Shown here piece by piece: positions 38,096 to 47,060 of a stretch of DNA of 64,000 nt. The DNA comes from Ruegeria atlantica (GTDB taxonomy: Bacteria > Pseudomonadota > Alphaproteobacteria > Rhodobacterales > Rhodobacteraceae). The stretch covers positions 806,093-870,092 of the forward strand of contig NZ_CYPU01000039.1 in the NCBI RefSeq assembly GCF_001458195.1, given 5' to 3'. The position numbers were made by a program, and so were the translations under genes. Positions within the stretch are counted from its first letter, which is position 1. The number at the start of each line of letters is the position of its first letter. The notes below the pieces were generated by a model that made no database searches, was not told where the DNA came from, and saw only the letters and a program-made list of their open reading frames with translations.

Positions 38096-39457
38096 ATGGC
38101 AAAGACAACTTTCTCCTGCTCGGCCTGTGGCGCAACGCATTCCCGGTGGTCCGGGCGGTGCGACGGCTGCGGTGAATGGAACACAATCACGCAAGACGTG
38201 CCTCTTTCGGCTGGCCCTGCAAAGAAATCCCTAGGCGGCAAACGTGGCCAGTCCATTACACTCACGGACTTGTCGACCGAGGAAACACCGCCGCCGCGCA
38301 CCTTGTGCGGAGTAGAAGAACTGGACCGCGTTTTGGGTGGCGGTCTGGTCCCGGCCTCGGCCCTGCTGGTTGGGGGCGACCCGGGGATTGGCAAGTCGAC
38401 GTTGCTGTTGCAGGCCGCAGCGCGGTTTGCACGTGCGGGCGTCAAGACGATTTACGTGTCTGGCGAAGAAGCCAGCGCTCAGGTGCGCATGCGCGCGCGC
38501 CGTCTGGGTTTAGAGGACGCACCGGTTCAACTGGCCGCCGAAACCAACCTGCGGAACATACTGACGACGCTTGAGGCTGAGAAACCCGGTCTGGCCATCA
38601 TCGACTCGATTCAGACTATGTGGGCCGACAATGTGGACAGCGCACCGGGCTCGGTGTCACAAGTCCGGGCCGCGGCGCATGAATTGACCACGTTTGCGAA
38701 ACGACACGGTGTTTCAATCATCATGGTCGGCCACGTCACCAAAGAAGGCCAAATTGCAGGTCCTCGCGTCGTCGAACATATGGTCGACACCGTTCTTTAC
38801 TTCGAAGGCGAGCGCGGCCATCAGTTCCGCATCCTACGTGCGGTCAAGAACCGCTTTGGCCCTGCGGATGAGATTGGCGTGTTCGAAATGACAGGCAAAG
38901 GCCTGGCACAGGTGACCAACCCATCGGCCTTGTTTCTGTCCGAGCGCGGCACACCCAGCCCTGGGTCAGCCGTATTTGCCGGGATCGAAGGCACACGCCC
39001 CGTTTTGGTTGAATTACAAGCGCTTGTGGCCCCGTCTCCACATTCACAACCGCGCCGGACCGTTGTCGGTTGGGACAGTGGAAGGTTGGCAATGATCCTC
39101 GCCGTGCTTGAAGCACGCTGTGGCATCCCTTTTGCGGGTCTCGATGTGTATCTCAACGTCGCCGGCGGATTGAAAATCGGTGAACCCGCCGCAGACCTGG
39201 CCGTTGCTGCAGCCCTGTTGAGTGCCCGGGAAGACACAGCCTTGCCCGCAGATACCGTTGTTTTCGGAGAAATCTCGTTATCTGGGGCACTTAGACCGGC
39301 CCCACAGACCGAAAACAGGTTGAAAGAAGCCCAAAAACTTGGTTTCACATCGGCAATCGCTCCGGCGGGCGGCAAAACCGGTACTGTGGCAGGTCTGACA
39401 CTCACCCGACCCTCTGATTTGGTTGGGTTTGTTGGCGAAACCTTCGGAGCAGGTTAA
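38096..39457 (+). CDS. radA: DNA repair protein RadA (Sms)
   Basis: A 453-residue RecA-related branch-migration helicase used in recombination and fork repair. The N-terminal zinc finger has C8, C11, C22, C25 (FSCSACGATHSRWSGRC). Walker A is GGDPGIGKSTL, Walker B LAIIDSIQTMW, and the RadA signature KNRFG is present (AVKNRFGPADEIG), followed by a Lon-protease-like C-terminal domain. ATG 38096 is selected because the zinc finger begins there, although 18 earlier codons are open. Confidence 0.96.
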   Translation: MAKTTFSCSACGATHSRWSGRCDGCGEWNTITQDVPLSAGPAKKSLGGKRGQSITLTDLSTEETPPPRTLCGVEELDRVLGGGLVPASALLVGGDPGIGKSTLLLQAAARFARAGVKTIYVSGEEASAQVRMRARRLGLEDAPVQLAAETNLRNILTTLEAEKPGLAIIDSIQTMWADNVDSAPGSVSQVRAAAHELTTFAKRHGVSIIMVGHVTKEGQIAGPRVVEHMVDTVLYFEGERGHQFRILRAVKNRFGPADEIGVFEMTGKGLAQVTNPSALFLSERGTPSPGSAVFAGIEGTRPVLVELQALVAPSPHSQPRRTVVGWDSGRLAMILAVLEARCGIPFAGLDVYLNVAGGLKIGEPAADLAVAAALLSAREDTALPADTVVFGEISLSGALRPAPQTENRLKEAQKLGFTSAIAPAGGKTGTVAGLTLTRPSDLVGFVGETFGAG

Positions 39458-39496
39458 AGTCGCCCCCTGAGGGGCAGAAAAAAACAGGCGAGGGCC

Positions 39497-40096
39497 ATGG
39501 AAGGTTTTACAATAATTGACGGGGTCGTTGCCCTGATCGTCGTCGTTTCAGGCATTCTTGCCTATTCGCGCGGCTTCTTACGTGAGGTTCTGGCCATAGC
39601 AGGCTGGGTCGCAGCCGCAGTGCTGGCCTTTATTTTCGCACCCCAAGCGGTGCCACTGGTCAAAGAGATCCCGGTTGTTGGGGATTTCCTGCGCGACAGC
39701 TGCGAATTGTCGGTCATCACGAGCTTTGCTGCGGTGTTCGCAGTTGCACTTATTATTGTCAGCATCTTTACGCCCCTGTTTTCGTCGATCGTCCAGCGAT
39801 CTGCTTTGGGCGGTCTGGATCAGGCACTCGGTTTCTTCTTCGGCATCGCCCGCGGCATCCTGTTGGTTGCCATCGCGTTCTTTGTCTATGACACGGTGAT
39901 GACGGGTCAGTCCTATACAATCGTGGACGAAAGCCGCTCGGCCAAAGTGTTCGAGCAGTTCAGCGACAAGATCGAAGAACAGAACCCCGAAGCGGCTCTT
40001 GGCTGGGTCACCCGCCAATATGAAGAACTGGTCGCCAGCTGCGCGGAAGGTTCCGCACCGGCCGAGGATCTGACGGCCCCGACGACTACGGAATAA
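39497..40096 (+). CDS. cvpA: CvpA family membrane protein
   Basis: A 199-residue protein with four membrane segments and the CvpA-type start [33 protein letters not shown]. The family name comes from colicin V production in E. coli, where cvpA lies upstream of purF; its molecular role is unknown. Here purF also follows, but 1.5 kb further on, after a terminator and several small genes. The C-terminal 70 residues are soluble and acidic. Confidence 0.9.
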   Translation: MEGFTIIDGVVALIVVVSGILAYSRGFLREVLAIAGWVAAAVLAFIFAPQAVPLVKEIPVVGDFLRDSCELSVITSFAAVFAVALIIVSIFTPLFSSIVQRSALGGLDQALGFFFGIARGILLVAIAFFVYDTVMTGQSYTIVDESRSAKVFEQFSDKIEEQNPEAALGWVTRQYEELVASCAEGSAPAEDLTAPTTTE

Positions 40097-40136
40097 ATGC
40101 CTGGCACGGGTCCGACCCATGCTGCAATTGTTGAAA

Positions 40137-40170
40137 CGAGCCGCCGCTTTGCCGGCGGCTCGTCTTCGTT
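40137..40170 (+). terminator. Terminator after cvpA
   Basis: A 9-bp stem CGAGCCGCC / GGCGGCTCG (40137-40145 with 40154-40162), 8-base loop, then TCTTCGTT. The T-rich tail is imperfect but the stem is strong. It ends the radA-cvpA unit. Confidence 0.7.
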
Positions 40171-40300
40171 TGTGCCCGAGCTTTTGTAATTGTCTGGAAG
40201 ATCTTTCACTGTACGGTTGTCATTAAGAACTTCTTGGGTGTCTTGCCGGGTCTTCAAAAAACCCACACATCTCGATCAAAACCCTCCCAAAAGCGCACTT

Positions 40301-40720
40301 CTACTTGAGCTTCCAAGTGTTCTTTTTCGGTTGTCCGTTTTCGTAGATCCGAAACTCATTTGCGCCGATGCGTTCGACGCTCCAGCACTTTTGCCCCCAA
40401 TTCCCTTTCTCACACCACTGATCGTCTTTGACGAACCAGTCCCCCGTGTATTTGTCCTTACCGTCCCAAAGCCCGTTCAGTTTGCCGTTCTTCTTGCTTG
40501 TTGCCTTGCTGTATGCCTGAATCCACGGCGTCTTTCCGTCATTGTTAGAGACGCCAGACAACTGGCCGCCAGGTATTGTGGCAAGAAGCTCTTCCTGAGT
40601 CATGAACACCTGCGCAAACGCTGTTGTCGTCGTCATGGCTCCAAAGCCTGCAGCAATGACTGCCACGCTCAGAAATGAACGCACACTTTTGAGTTGAAAA
40701 TTACAAAGTCCGTAAGACAT
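40301..40720 (-). CDS. Exported DUF995-like protein
   Basis: A 139-residue protein with a signal peptide ending TTTAFA-Q (cut after about residue 36). The mature part is rich in Gly, Lys and Trp: LNGLWDGKDKYTG, WFVKDDQWCEKGNWGQKCWSVE, then RIYENGQ. The two cysteines probably form a disulfide. The pattern of a tryptophan, a short Cys-containing strand and a 'Y..G' end resembles DUF995-type secreted proteins of alphaproteobacteria; this is a weak match by eye. AAGGA nine bases before ATG 40720 supports the start. It lies in the AT-richer stretch between cvpA and purF. Confidence 0.65.
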   Translation of the reverse strand: MSYGLCNFQLKSVRSFLSVAVIAAGFGAMTTTTAFAQVFMTQEELLATIPGGQLSGVSNNDGKTPWIQAYSKATSKKNGKLNGLWDGKDKYTGDWFVKDDQWCEKGNWGQKCWSVERIGANEFRIYENGQPKKNTWKLK

Positions 40721-41033
40721 GAAACACATCCTTTTCGACAAATCCGAGATTGTAATGACTACTTTTCCCGTTGAGCTACCAGAGAGTCTCAACGCTAGGA
40801 TTGTATCATAATGACACCAAAACCCCAAAAACTGACGCTGATGGCGCACTGTGGAAGGAAATCACGTCTAATCCGGTCCCATTCCGGGCGCCCGACCAGA
40901 CTCACCAGATACCCGCTTGTCAGAGCCCGGTACAAAAACAATTAGCTGAAGAGTTTTCGAGATCTCTTTTCGACAAAAAAGGGCACTGGTTCGCAGCTAC
41001 ACCCGTTTATTTTAGCTTAGTAAATCTTCGAGT
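40721..41033. other. AT-richer non-coding stretch between two minus-strand small genes
   Basis: Apart from the putative promoter at 40800-40828, I see no gene in these 313 bases. One line (40921-40980) has only 23 G+C of 60, well below the window's usual level. An open plus-strand frame crosses it, but it lacks a ribosome site and has no protein-like pattern. Confidence 0.6.
40800..40828 (-). promoter_or_regulatory. Possible promoter for the DUF995-like gene
   Basis: On the minus strand TTGGGG (40828-40823), a 17-base spacer and TACAAT (40805-40800). The leader to ATG 40720 would be about 75 bases. The -10 box is good and the -35 box is weak. Confidence 0.35.
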
Positions 41034-41255
41034 TCAGACGAACCCTTCGCCTGCACAAACCGTGCATCTAATCGTCTTCAAACCGAAACAGCCGTCGCAG
41101 CGATTGAATATCGGCTTTCCGTGAATGTCGCGACTTTTGATAACCTCTCCCGATCCGTTACAGATCTGGCAAGGTGCCCGCCCCATACCCCTGCATCGGT
41201 GACACCGGCGCTTTACCGGTTCTTCTTTTTTGTTTCCTTGTTTGTGCTGCCACAT
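41034..41255 (-). CDS. 73-residue four-CxxC zinc-finger protein (DnaJ central-domain-like)
   Basis: A tiny protein with four CxxC knuckles at Cys18/21, 29/32, 53/56 and 64/67, arranged as CHRCRGMG, CQICNGSG, CDGCFGLK and CTVCAGEG. This copies the CxxCxGxG repeat of the DnaJ zinc-binding domain, which would hold two zinc ions, but there is no J domain or substrate-binding domain. Small proteins of this kind may act as zinc-dependent chaperone or protein-interaction modules. The ATG at 41255 has no strong ribosome site. Conservation of the eight cysteines makes it likely to be real. Confidence 0.68.
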   Translation of the reverse strand: MWQHKQGNKKEEPVKRRCHRCRGMGRAPCQICNGSGEVIKSRDIHGKPIFNRCDGCFGLKTIRCTVCAGEGFV

Positions 41256-41438
41256 GGCGGGTATCCGATCGAACCTTTATCATTGCCGAAAACTCACTAT
41301 GTCGACCATGACACCACATGCCTGCGGTCCCTGTCACCTTTTCATGTTGTTTTTGACAAAATCCGCATGCGTCAAATCGCGAATGTGATCCTTTGATGAC
41401 ACAGGCGAGCTTAGGCATTATGTGAGTGGCGAACTGAC

Positions 41439-41579
41439 ATGGAATCGGAGCTGCCGATCTTGCTGTATCTGTTTTCTTACGCGCTTGCCCTTGCGACGCT
41501 GGCGTGTTTGCGCCGCCAATCGGCCGAGCGACAATGCGTACAGATACCGCTGTCCAGACGGCCCGACCCGCACACCTAA
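41439..41579 (+). CDS. Possible 46-residue membrane microprotein upstream of purF
   Basis: A short open frame starting MESELPILLYLFSYALALA, with one hydrophobic helix (residues 5-24) followed by a basic tail (LRRQSAERQ). It ends 36 bases before purF on the same strand and could be co-transcribed with it. The ribosome site is poor (GTGGCG) and I recognise no family. A chance frame is possible; apart from this frame, bases 41256-41615 show nothing. Confidence 0.35.
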   Translation: MESELPILLYLFSYALALATLACLRRQSAERQCVQIPLSRRPDPHT

Positions 41580-41615
41580 TCAACATAAACACGTCATGGA
41601 AATTGGAGCCCGTAC

Positions 41616-43139
41616 ATGTGTGGCATTTTAGGGATCGCAAGCAGGACACATGATGTCTTTGCGGAAATCTATGACGGGCTGCTGATGTTGCAGCACCGGG
41701 GTCAGGATGCCTCGGGGATCGTGACCTATACCGGTGAGTTCTTCCGTGAGAAGAAAGCCAACGGGCTGGTCAAGGACGTCTTTAACGCCAGTGACGCCGA
41801 GACCCTGCTGGGACAGGTCGGTATGGGACATGTGCGCTATCCTACGGCCGGATCGCTCAGCGCGGCTGAGGCGCAGCCGTTTTTCGTCAACGCGCCCTAT
41901 GGCATCTATTTGGTCCATAACGGCAATATCACCAACACCGCCGAGCAGCGCGAGAAAGTCACCGCCAAATACAGCCGCCATCTGCGCACCACTTCGGATT
42001 CAGAGATTCTGCTGAATGTTCTGGCGGACAAAGTGGCCGACGCAATCAAGGTCAACGGCAATGCCGAACCCATCCGCAATATCTTTGCCGGTGTGAAGAT
42101 GACAATGGAACGCGTTCAGGGTGCTTATTCAGTGATCTGTCTGGTGGCCGGCGTTGGTATGCTGGCGTTCCGCGATCCCTACGGCATTCGCCCCCTGTCG
42201 GTTGCCAAGCGCGATGTGGATGGGGACGGCGACGATTATGCCTTTGCGTCCGAGGATGTCGCCTTCGGTATCAACGGGTTTGAAAAGCTGCGCGATGTGA
42301 AACCGGGTGAGGCCATCCTGATTGACCTCGACGGCAACATGCACACGTTCCAGGCAGTCGATGGTCAGCTGACCCCTTGTATCTTTGAGTATGTCTACCT
42401 GGCCCGTCCGGATTCGCTGTTGGATGGTGTTTCGGTCTACAAAACCCAGATGCGTATGGGTCAGACACTGGCGCGCCAGATTGAGGCTGCAGGCCTAGAG
42501 ATCGACCGCATCATTCCTGTGCCGGACAGCGCGCGCCCTGTGGCGCTTGAGGTCGCGAAAGCCACGGGCATTCCTTACCGTGAAGGCCTGGTCAAGAACC
42601 GCTATGTAGGCCGCACATTCATCATGCCCGGTCAGGAAGAGCGTCAGAAATCCGTACGCCGCAAGCTGAACGCCGTTCCGTTGGAGTTCAAAGGCCACAA
42701 CGTATTGCTGATCGACGATTCCATCGTACGCGGCAACACGATCAAAAAGATCGTTCAGATGTGCCGCGAAGCCGGGGCCAAGAAGGTGTTCATCGCCAGC
42801 GCCTCGCCACCGGTGAAATTCCCCAACGTTTACGGCATCGACATGCCCACCAAGCATGAGTTAATCGCAAACGGTAAGAACATTGAGGATATCCGGCAGG
42901 AGCTGGGCGCAGACGCCCTGTTCTATCAGGATCTCGATGACCTGATTTGGTCCGCCAAGGAAGGTAACCCGGATATCGAATCCTTCGATTGCTCGTGCTT
43001 TGACGGGAATTACATTACCGGCAGCGTCAGCGAAGACTATCTGGACAGCCTCGAAAACAGCAGCAGGGTCAGCAAGAAAAAGCAGGACATGCAGGTACCC
43101 GGCGGGTCCTGGAATGCGGCCAAACTGGCGTCCGGCTAA
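41616..43139 (+). CDS. purF: Amidophosphoribosyltransferase
   Basis: A 507-residue enzyme that makes phosphoribosylamine from PRPP and glutamine, the first step of purine synthesis. Cys2 in MCGILGIA is the glutaminase nucleophile and is exposed simply by removing Met, so there is no propeptide. The PRPP loop VLLIDDSIVRGNT and the YVGRTFIMP segment are present. The sequence follows the E. coli type and does not show the iron-sulfur cysteine pattern of Bacillus-type enzymes. TGGAG stands 8 bases before the ATG. Confidence 0.96.
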   Translation: MCGILGIASRTHDVFAEIYDGLLMLQHRGQDASGIVTYTGEFFREKKANGLVKDVFNASDAETLLGQVGMGHVRYPTAGSLSAAEAQPFFVNAPYGIYLVHNGNITNTAEQREKVTAKYSRHLRTTSDSEILLNVLADKVADAIKVNGNAEPIRNIFAGVKMTMERVQGAYSVICLVAGVGMLAFRDPYGIRPLSVAKRDVDGDGDDYAFASEDVAFGINGFEKLRDVKPGEAILIDLDGNMHTFQAVDGQLTPCIFEYVYLARPDSLLDGVSVYKTQMRMGQTLARQIEAAGLEIDRIIPVPDSARPVALEVAKATGIPYREGLVKNRYVGRTFIMPGQEERQKSVRRKLNAVPLEFKGHNVLLIDDSIVRGNTIKKIVQMCREAGAKKVFIASASPPVKFPNVYGIDMPTKHELIANGKNIEDIRQELGADALFYQDLDDLIWSAKEGNPDIESFDCSCFDGNYITGSVSEDYLDSLENSSRVSKKKQDMQVPGGSWNAAKLASG

Positions 43140-43407
43140 GAATACGCCCCCGAATCAGATTGCAGTGATGGCCCGTTTCGCAATTGCGATGCGGACCTTT
43201 TCACGTATGGGCCACGCCTGATCGGTTGGTTTTCGCGCACAACTTTTCGATGAAGAAACCGCAATTGCAGGAACTTCGGCGACGCAGCTATTCAGCCGCG
43301 CTATCACGCAATCCCCGCCTCTTTAGTTCCTGTCCTTCGTTTGATAGCGCATTTGCCGAACCACTCATAAAACAAGGGGTCAGGCCAACGTGGCCAGGCC
43401 GGAAATC

Positions 43408-43656
43408 ATGTCAAACGCCAACGTCAAAAACGCGGCCACACAGACGGGCGCGCTAAAGAAGAACTCAGTCTCTGTGCTGGGCGTCTTTGGTCCAAAAGCT
43501 GACATGCGTGCGTTGGTGCGCCTGTCGTCAGGCCGGGTCAAAGAGGTCAAGCCCGGCAGCCGGGTGTCGTCGGGCACTGTGATTGCCATTGATGACGAAG
43601 GCGTCATGCTGCGACAAAGCGGCCAGACCAAGCGGATCGTCATCCCCGGAAGTTAA
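43408..43656 (+). CDS. PilP/GspC-like mini-protein
   Basis: An 82-residue protein whose core (SVLGVFGPKADMRALVRL, then GRVKEVKPGSRVSSGTVIAI, then MLRQSGQTKRIVIP) looks like the beta-rich periplasmic domain of pilus and secretion proteins PilP/GspC. Related Rhodobacteraceae proteins, as I recall them, carry this domain at the end of a much longer chain; here it stands alone with no signal peptide or membrane segment. It may be a remnant or a true mini-protein. ATG 43408 is preferred to GTG 43390. It follows purF by 268 bases in which I see nothing definite. Confidence 0.6.
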   Translation: MSNANVKNAATQTGALKKNSVSVLGVFGPKADMRALVRLSSGRVKEVKPGSRVSSGTVIAIDDEGVMLRQSGQTKRIVIPGS

Positions 43657-43697
43657 TCTGCCTTGACGCCCTGCGCGCATGGGTTCAAACCGCCCTT

Positions 43698-44342
43698 ATG
43701 ACCGATCAGACTAAAATTGCCCTCATCACCGGGGCCTCGCGCGGTTTGGGTGCTGCCCTGGCCGAAGCTCTGGCACCCGAGTATCACATCGTCGCCGTCG
43801 CCCGCACCACTGGTGGGTTGGAAGAGCTGGATGACCGTATCAAATCCAAAGGTGGTGCGGCCACGCTTGCGCCGATGGACATCGTGGACCCGAACGCCAT
43901 GGCGACCCTGTGCCGGGGGATTCATGACCGATGGGGCAAAGTTGATCTGTGGATGCACACTGCAGTCCACACCTCGGCCCTGACGCCTGCGCATTTCGTG
44001 GACCCCAAGGAATGGACGAAGGCGGTCAACATCAACGCAACAGCCACGTCGGTTTTGATCCCGTATATCGCGCCCCTGTTGGGCGACAGCGGCCATGCGG
44101 TGTTTTTTGACGATCCCAAGGCGGGTGAGAAGTTCTATGGCATCTATGGCGCAACCAAAGCCGCGCAACTGGCGCTTGCCCGCAGCTGGGCGGTAGAGAC
44201 AGAACGTACAGGACCACGCGTGTCCATCGTGGAACCCGCGCCAATGCCCACGGCTGTGCGCGCTCGGTTCCACCCCGGCGAAGACCGCGATGTGTTGACT
44301 AGTCCTGCGGATGAGGCGGCCAGAATTTTGGCATTGTTGTAG
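43698..44342 (+). CDS. Short-chain dehydrogenase/reductase
   Basis: A 214-residue Rossmann-fold protein. The cofactor motif is TGASRGLGAAL near the N-terminus, NATATS replaces the usual NNAG-region strand, and the catalytic YGATK is present. The active-site serine position falls in VFFDDPKAG, so the Ser may be Asp. It is shorter than the usual 245-250 residues. The gene lies 41 bases after the PilP-like gene. No substrate can be assigned. Confidence 0.85.
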   Translation: MTDQTKIALITGASRGLGAALAEALAPEYHIVAVARTTGGLEELDDRIKSKGGAATLAPMDIVDPNAMATLCRGIHDRWGKVDLWMHTAVHTSALTPAHFVDPKEWTKAVNINATATSVLIPYIAPLLGDSGHAVFFDDPKAGEKFYGIYGATKAAQLALARSWAVETERTGPRVSIVEPAPMPTAVRARFHPGEDRDVLTSPADEAARILALL

Positions 44343-44403
44343 GAATGCCCCCTTGGGCCATGCCTCCGGCGAGGAAATGTTTTGGCCAGATGAAGCGGGC
44401 AGA

Positions 44404-45246
44404 TTACGCGATATGTACGCCGTTGCGCCCAGCCAGATCGACAAAGAACTGCCACGCCACGCGACCCGAACGTCCGCCCCGGGTGGCCTGCCATTCGATG
44501 GCCTCGGCGCGCAGGATATCGGCGTCGACGGACACACCATGAGCCGCGCAATAGCGGTCAATCATCGCAAGATATTCATCCTGATCGCAGGGGTGGAAGC
44601 CCAGCCACAGGCCGAACCGGTCAGAGAGCGAGACTTTTTCCTCGACCGCCTCTGACGGGTTGATTGCGCTGGAACGTTCGTTTTCAATCATGTCCCGCGG
44701 CATCAGGTGACGGCGGTTCGAGGTCGCGTAGAAGACAACGTTTTCGGGGCGGCCCTCGATGCCTCCGTCCAGCACCGCCTTGAGTGATTTGTAGTGCTGG
44801 TCATCGTGGCTGAACGAGAGGTCATCACAGAACAGGATGAACCGGTGTGGCGCTGCCCGCAGGTGGTTAAGAAGACGCGCGACCGAGCCCATATCTTCAC
44901 GCTGAAGTTCGACCAGTTTGAGGTCAGGAAATTCCGCCTGCAACGTACCGTGGACAGCTTTCACGAGGCTGGATTTACCCATGCCCCGTGCACCCCACAA
45001 CAGCGCGTTGTTGGCCTTGTATCCGGCCGCAAAGCGGCGCGTGTTGTCCAGCAGCGTATCACGTGAACGATTAATGCCCACTAACAGGTCCAGATCGACA
45101 CGGTTGACCTGTTTGACCGGCTCCAACCGGTCCGGCTCAACTTGCCAGACAAAAGCTGGGGCAGCTTCGAAGTCGGGCGCGGCCAATGGGGCCGGTGCCA
45201 TGCGTTCCAAGGCGTCAGCGATACGGTTCAGGGCTTGGTCGTTCAT
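44404..45246 (-). CDS. DUF815-family AAA+ ATPase
   Basis: A 280-residue ATPase: Walker A LLWGARGMGKSSL, Walker B FILFCDDLSF, sensor-like NVVFYATSNRRHLMP and the C-terminal RSGRVAWQFFVDLAGR, all typical of the DUF815 group. The role is not known; it is a single-domain protein with no DNA-binding or protease partner beside it. GGAGG upstream of ATG 45246 sets the start; 18 earlier in-frame codons are rejected for lack of a ribosome site. It lies on the minus strand ahead of the tat terminator. Confidence 0.87.
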   Translation of the reverse strand: MNDQALNRIADALERMAPAPLAAPDFEAAPAFVWQVEPDRLEPVKQVNRVDLDLLVGINRSRDTLLDNTRRFAAGYKANNALLWGARGMGKSSLVKAVHGTLQAEFPDLKLVELQREDMGSVARLLNHLRAAPHRFILFCDDLSFSHDDQHYKSLKAVLDGGIEGRPENVVFYATSNRRHLMPRDMIENERSSAINPSEAVEEKVSLSDRFGLWLGFHPCDQDEYLAMIDRYCAAHGVSVDADILRAEAIEWQATRGGRSGRVAWQFFVDLAGRNGVHIA

Positions 45247-45310
45247 AGGCGCCTCCGGTCGGTTTGCTGGTTTCAAACCATGTTCCGCCGGGCGCAACAA
45301 GAGCCGCGCA

Positions 45311-45340
45311 CAAAAAAGGCGCGCCCCAACGGGCGCGCCT
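45311..45340 (-). terminator. Terminator after tatABC
   Basis: On the minus strand a 10-bp stem AGGCGCGCCC / GGGCGCGCCT (45340-45331 with 45326-45317) is followed by TTTTTT. It lies 21 bases beyond the tatC stop. Confidence 0.9.
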
Positions 45341-45361
45341 GATTGTTACCGATCATCAGGA

Positions 45362-46237
45362 TTACTTGCCTTCTTCTTCCTGAATGATCTCTTCGTCGGC
45401 TTCTTCCTCGTCGTCGTAGTAGCCGTCAGCGCGCAGTTGTTCCTCGCGCTTCTTCTCAACACGTGCGACCAGGAAGATCGAAACCTCGTACAGCCCATAG
45501 ACGACCACGAACAGGATGACCTGCGTGATCACGTCAGGCGGTGTCACCAGCGCGGCCAGAACCAGAATGGCAACCACAGCGTATTTACGCACGCCCCCCA
45601 GACCTTCGGCAGTTACCAACCCGGCTTTGCCCATCAGGGTCAATAGAACCGGCAGCTGGAAACACAGCCCAAAGGCCACGATGAACTTGATCGTCAGGTT
45701 CAGGTATTCCTGTGCCGAGCCCTGGAAGACCACGCTGAGCGGCGCTGTGACCGTGCCGTCAACTACTGCCTCGCCTTCCGCTCCGAACTGCTGGAAACCC
45801 AGGAAAAAGTCGTAAGCTAGTGGCGTGACCACGTAAAACGCAAAGCTTGCCCCCAGCAGGAACATGAACGGCGACGCCAGCATGAACGGCAGGAACGCAT
45901 TCTTTTCTGTCCGGTAAAGGCCTGGTGCCACGAACCGCCACATCTGCATCCCGATATAGGGGAACGCCAGTATGAAGCCGCCCAGCAGCGAGACCTTGAT
46001 GGCGACGAAGAAACCTTCCTGCGGTGAGATGAAGATCAGCCCACAATCCTGTCCGCGATCAGCTAGAACCTGACACAAGGGGTTCGTCAGGAAGTTAAAC
46101 AGCGGCGTAGCGACCGTGAAACAGATTATCATCCCGATCAGGAACGCCACGACGCAGTGAATCAACCGTGTGCGCAGTTCTGCCAGATGCTCGATCAATG
46201 GGGCCGAGCTGTCTTCGATCTCGTCGGTATTGCTCAT
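45362..46237 (-). CDS. tatC: Twin-arginine translocase subunit TatC
   Basis: A 291-residue membrane protein with six helices that binds the twin-arginine signal. Landmarks: [16 protein letters not shown] at the start, [17 protein letters not shown], and [16 protein letters not shown], followed by the helix [19 protein letters not shown]. The C-terminal 35 residues are unusually acidic ([17 protein letters not shown]). The start overlaps the tatB stop by 4 bases. It works with TatA and TatB to export folded proteins; the SYLF lipoprotein at 10234, with its RR motif, is a possible client. Confidence 0.96.
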   Translation of the reverse strand: MSNTDEIEDSSAPLIEHLAELRTRLIHCVVAFLIGMIICFTVATPLFNFLTNPLCQVLADRGQDCGLIFISPQEGFFVAIKVSLLGGFILAFPYIGMQMWRFVAPGLYRTEKNAFLPFMLASPFMFLLGASFAFYVVTPLAYDFFLGFQQFGAEGEAVVDGTVTAPLSVVFQGSAQEYLNLTIKFIVAFGLCFQLPVLLTLMGKAGLVTAEGLGGVRKYAVVAILVLAALVTPPDVITQVILFVVVYGLYEVSIFLVARVEKKREEQLRADGYYDDEEEADEEIIQEEEGK

Positions 46238-46692
46238 GTCTTGCTTTCAGTATTCAGCGCGGCTTCGGCCTCTTCAGCCTTGGCTAGCGCATCCGCAGCT
46301 TCTTTGGCCTTACGCTCGGCAGCGGCACGCGCGGTCGAGGCCTGAATCTTCTTGGCCTGCTCGGCACGTTCTGCAGCCAGCTTGCCTGTCTCGCTGTCGG
46401 GGTCGAACTTGGTCGGATCCATGCTCTTGGCCATTTCCTGCGCGGCTTCTTTGACACCGTCCATGGCGGTGTTCACAGGATTGGTGGCCGCATTCAGACC
46501 CTTCTTGATCTCGTTCACGCCCGCCTGATCCGCTGCCTCGTTCATGGCGCTGCTGAACTCGCGCGCCATGCCACGGGCCTTGCCAACCCAGCGGCCGGCA
46601 TTGCGGAACAATACCGGCAGATCCTTTGGCCCCACAACGATCAGGGCAACAACGCCGATGACCAGAAGCTCGGTCCAGCCCAGATCAAACAT
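46234..46692 (-). CDS. tatB: Twin-arginine translocase subunit TatB
   Basis: A 152-residue protein with one N-terminal helix ([23 protein letters not shown]) followed by an amphipathic helix and a long charged Ala/Lys/Glu tail. The GPKDLP motif after the helix is the TatB hallmark. It lies 6 bases after tatA and overlaps tatC by 4. TatB hands substrates to TatC. Confidence 0.94.
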   Translation of the reverse strand: MFDLGWTELLVIGVVALIVVGPKDLPVLFRNAGRWVGKARGMAREFSSAMNEAADQAGVNEIKKGLNAATNPVNTAMDGVKEAAQEMAKSMDPTKFDPDSETGKLAAERAEQAKKIQASTARAAAERKAKEAADALAKAEEAEAALNTESKT

Positions 46693-46698
46693 CTGCGC

Positions 46699-46914
46699 TT
46701 AGACCTTGTCTTTGTCTGTCTCGGGCGTGACGTCTTTGGCCACCTCGGACGCGTCCTGCTCCAGCTCGTCCGCACCTTCTTTGACGCCCTTCTTGAACGA
46801 GGTGATGCCTTTGCCCACTTCGCCCATAAGCGAGCTGATTTTGCCGCGGCCAAACAGCACCAGCACCACAACGGCAATCAGCAGAAGACCGGGAAGTCCG
46901 ATATTGTTAAGCAT
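46699..46914 (-). CDS. tatA: Twin-arginine translocase subunit TatA
   Basis: A 71-residue pore subunit: one helix ([20 protein letters not shown]), the FGRGKI hinge, then the amphipathic helix [18 protein letters not shown] and an acidic tail. AAGGAGAAG before ATG 46914 sets the start; nine earlier codons are not needed. First gene of tatABC. Confidence 0.95.
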   Translation of the reverse strand: MLNNIGLPGLLLIAVVVLVLFGRGKISSLMGEVGKGITSFKKGVKEGADELEQDASEVAKDVTPETDKDKV

Positions 46915-47060
46915 GTCTCTTCTCCTTTGAAGTCGGCGCAAGCGCGCCGGGAATGTGATCTGGCACCGTGTTTACGCGCGGGCGGTCCATCGCAAAAGCG
47001 TGTCGGCCCGGTTCTGTGCCCAAAAATGAACGGATCACGCGATTTTTGAGGACTCGCAAT

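Noticed and set aside
40771..41124. A 117-codon plus-strand frame in the cvpA-purF gap
   Set aside because: It has no ribosome site, no hydrophobic or domain pattern, and its composition looks like non-coding sequence.
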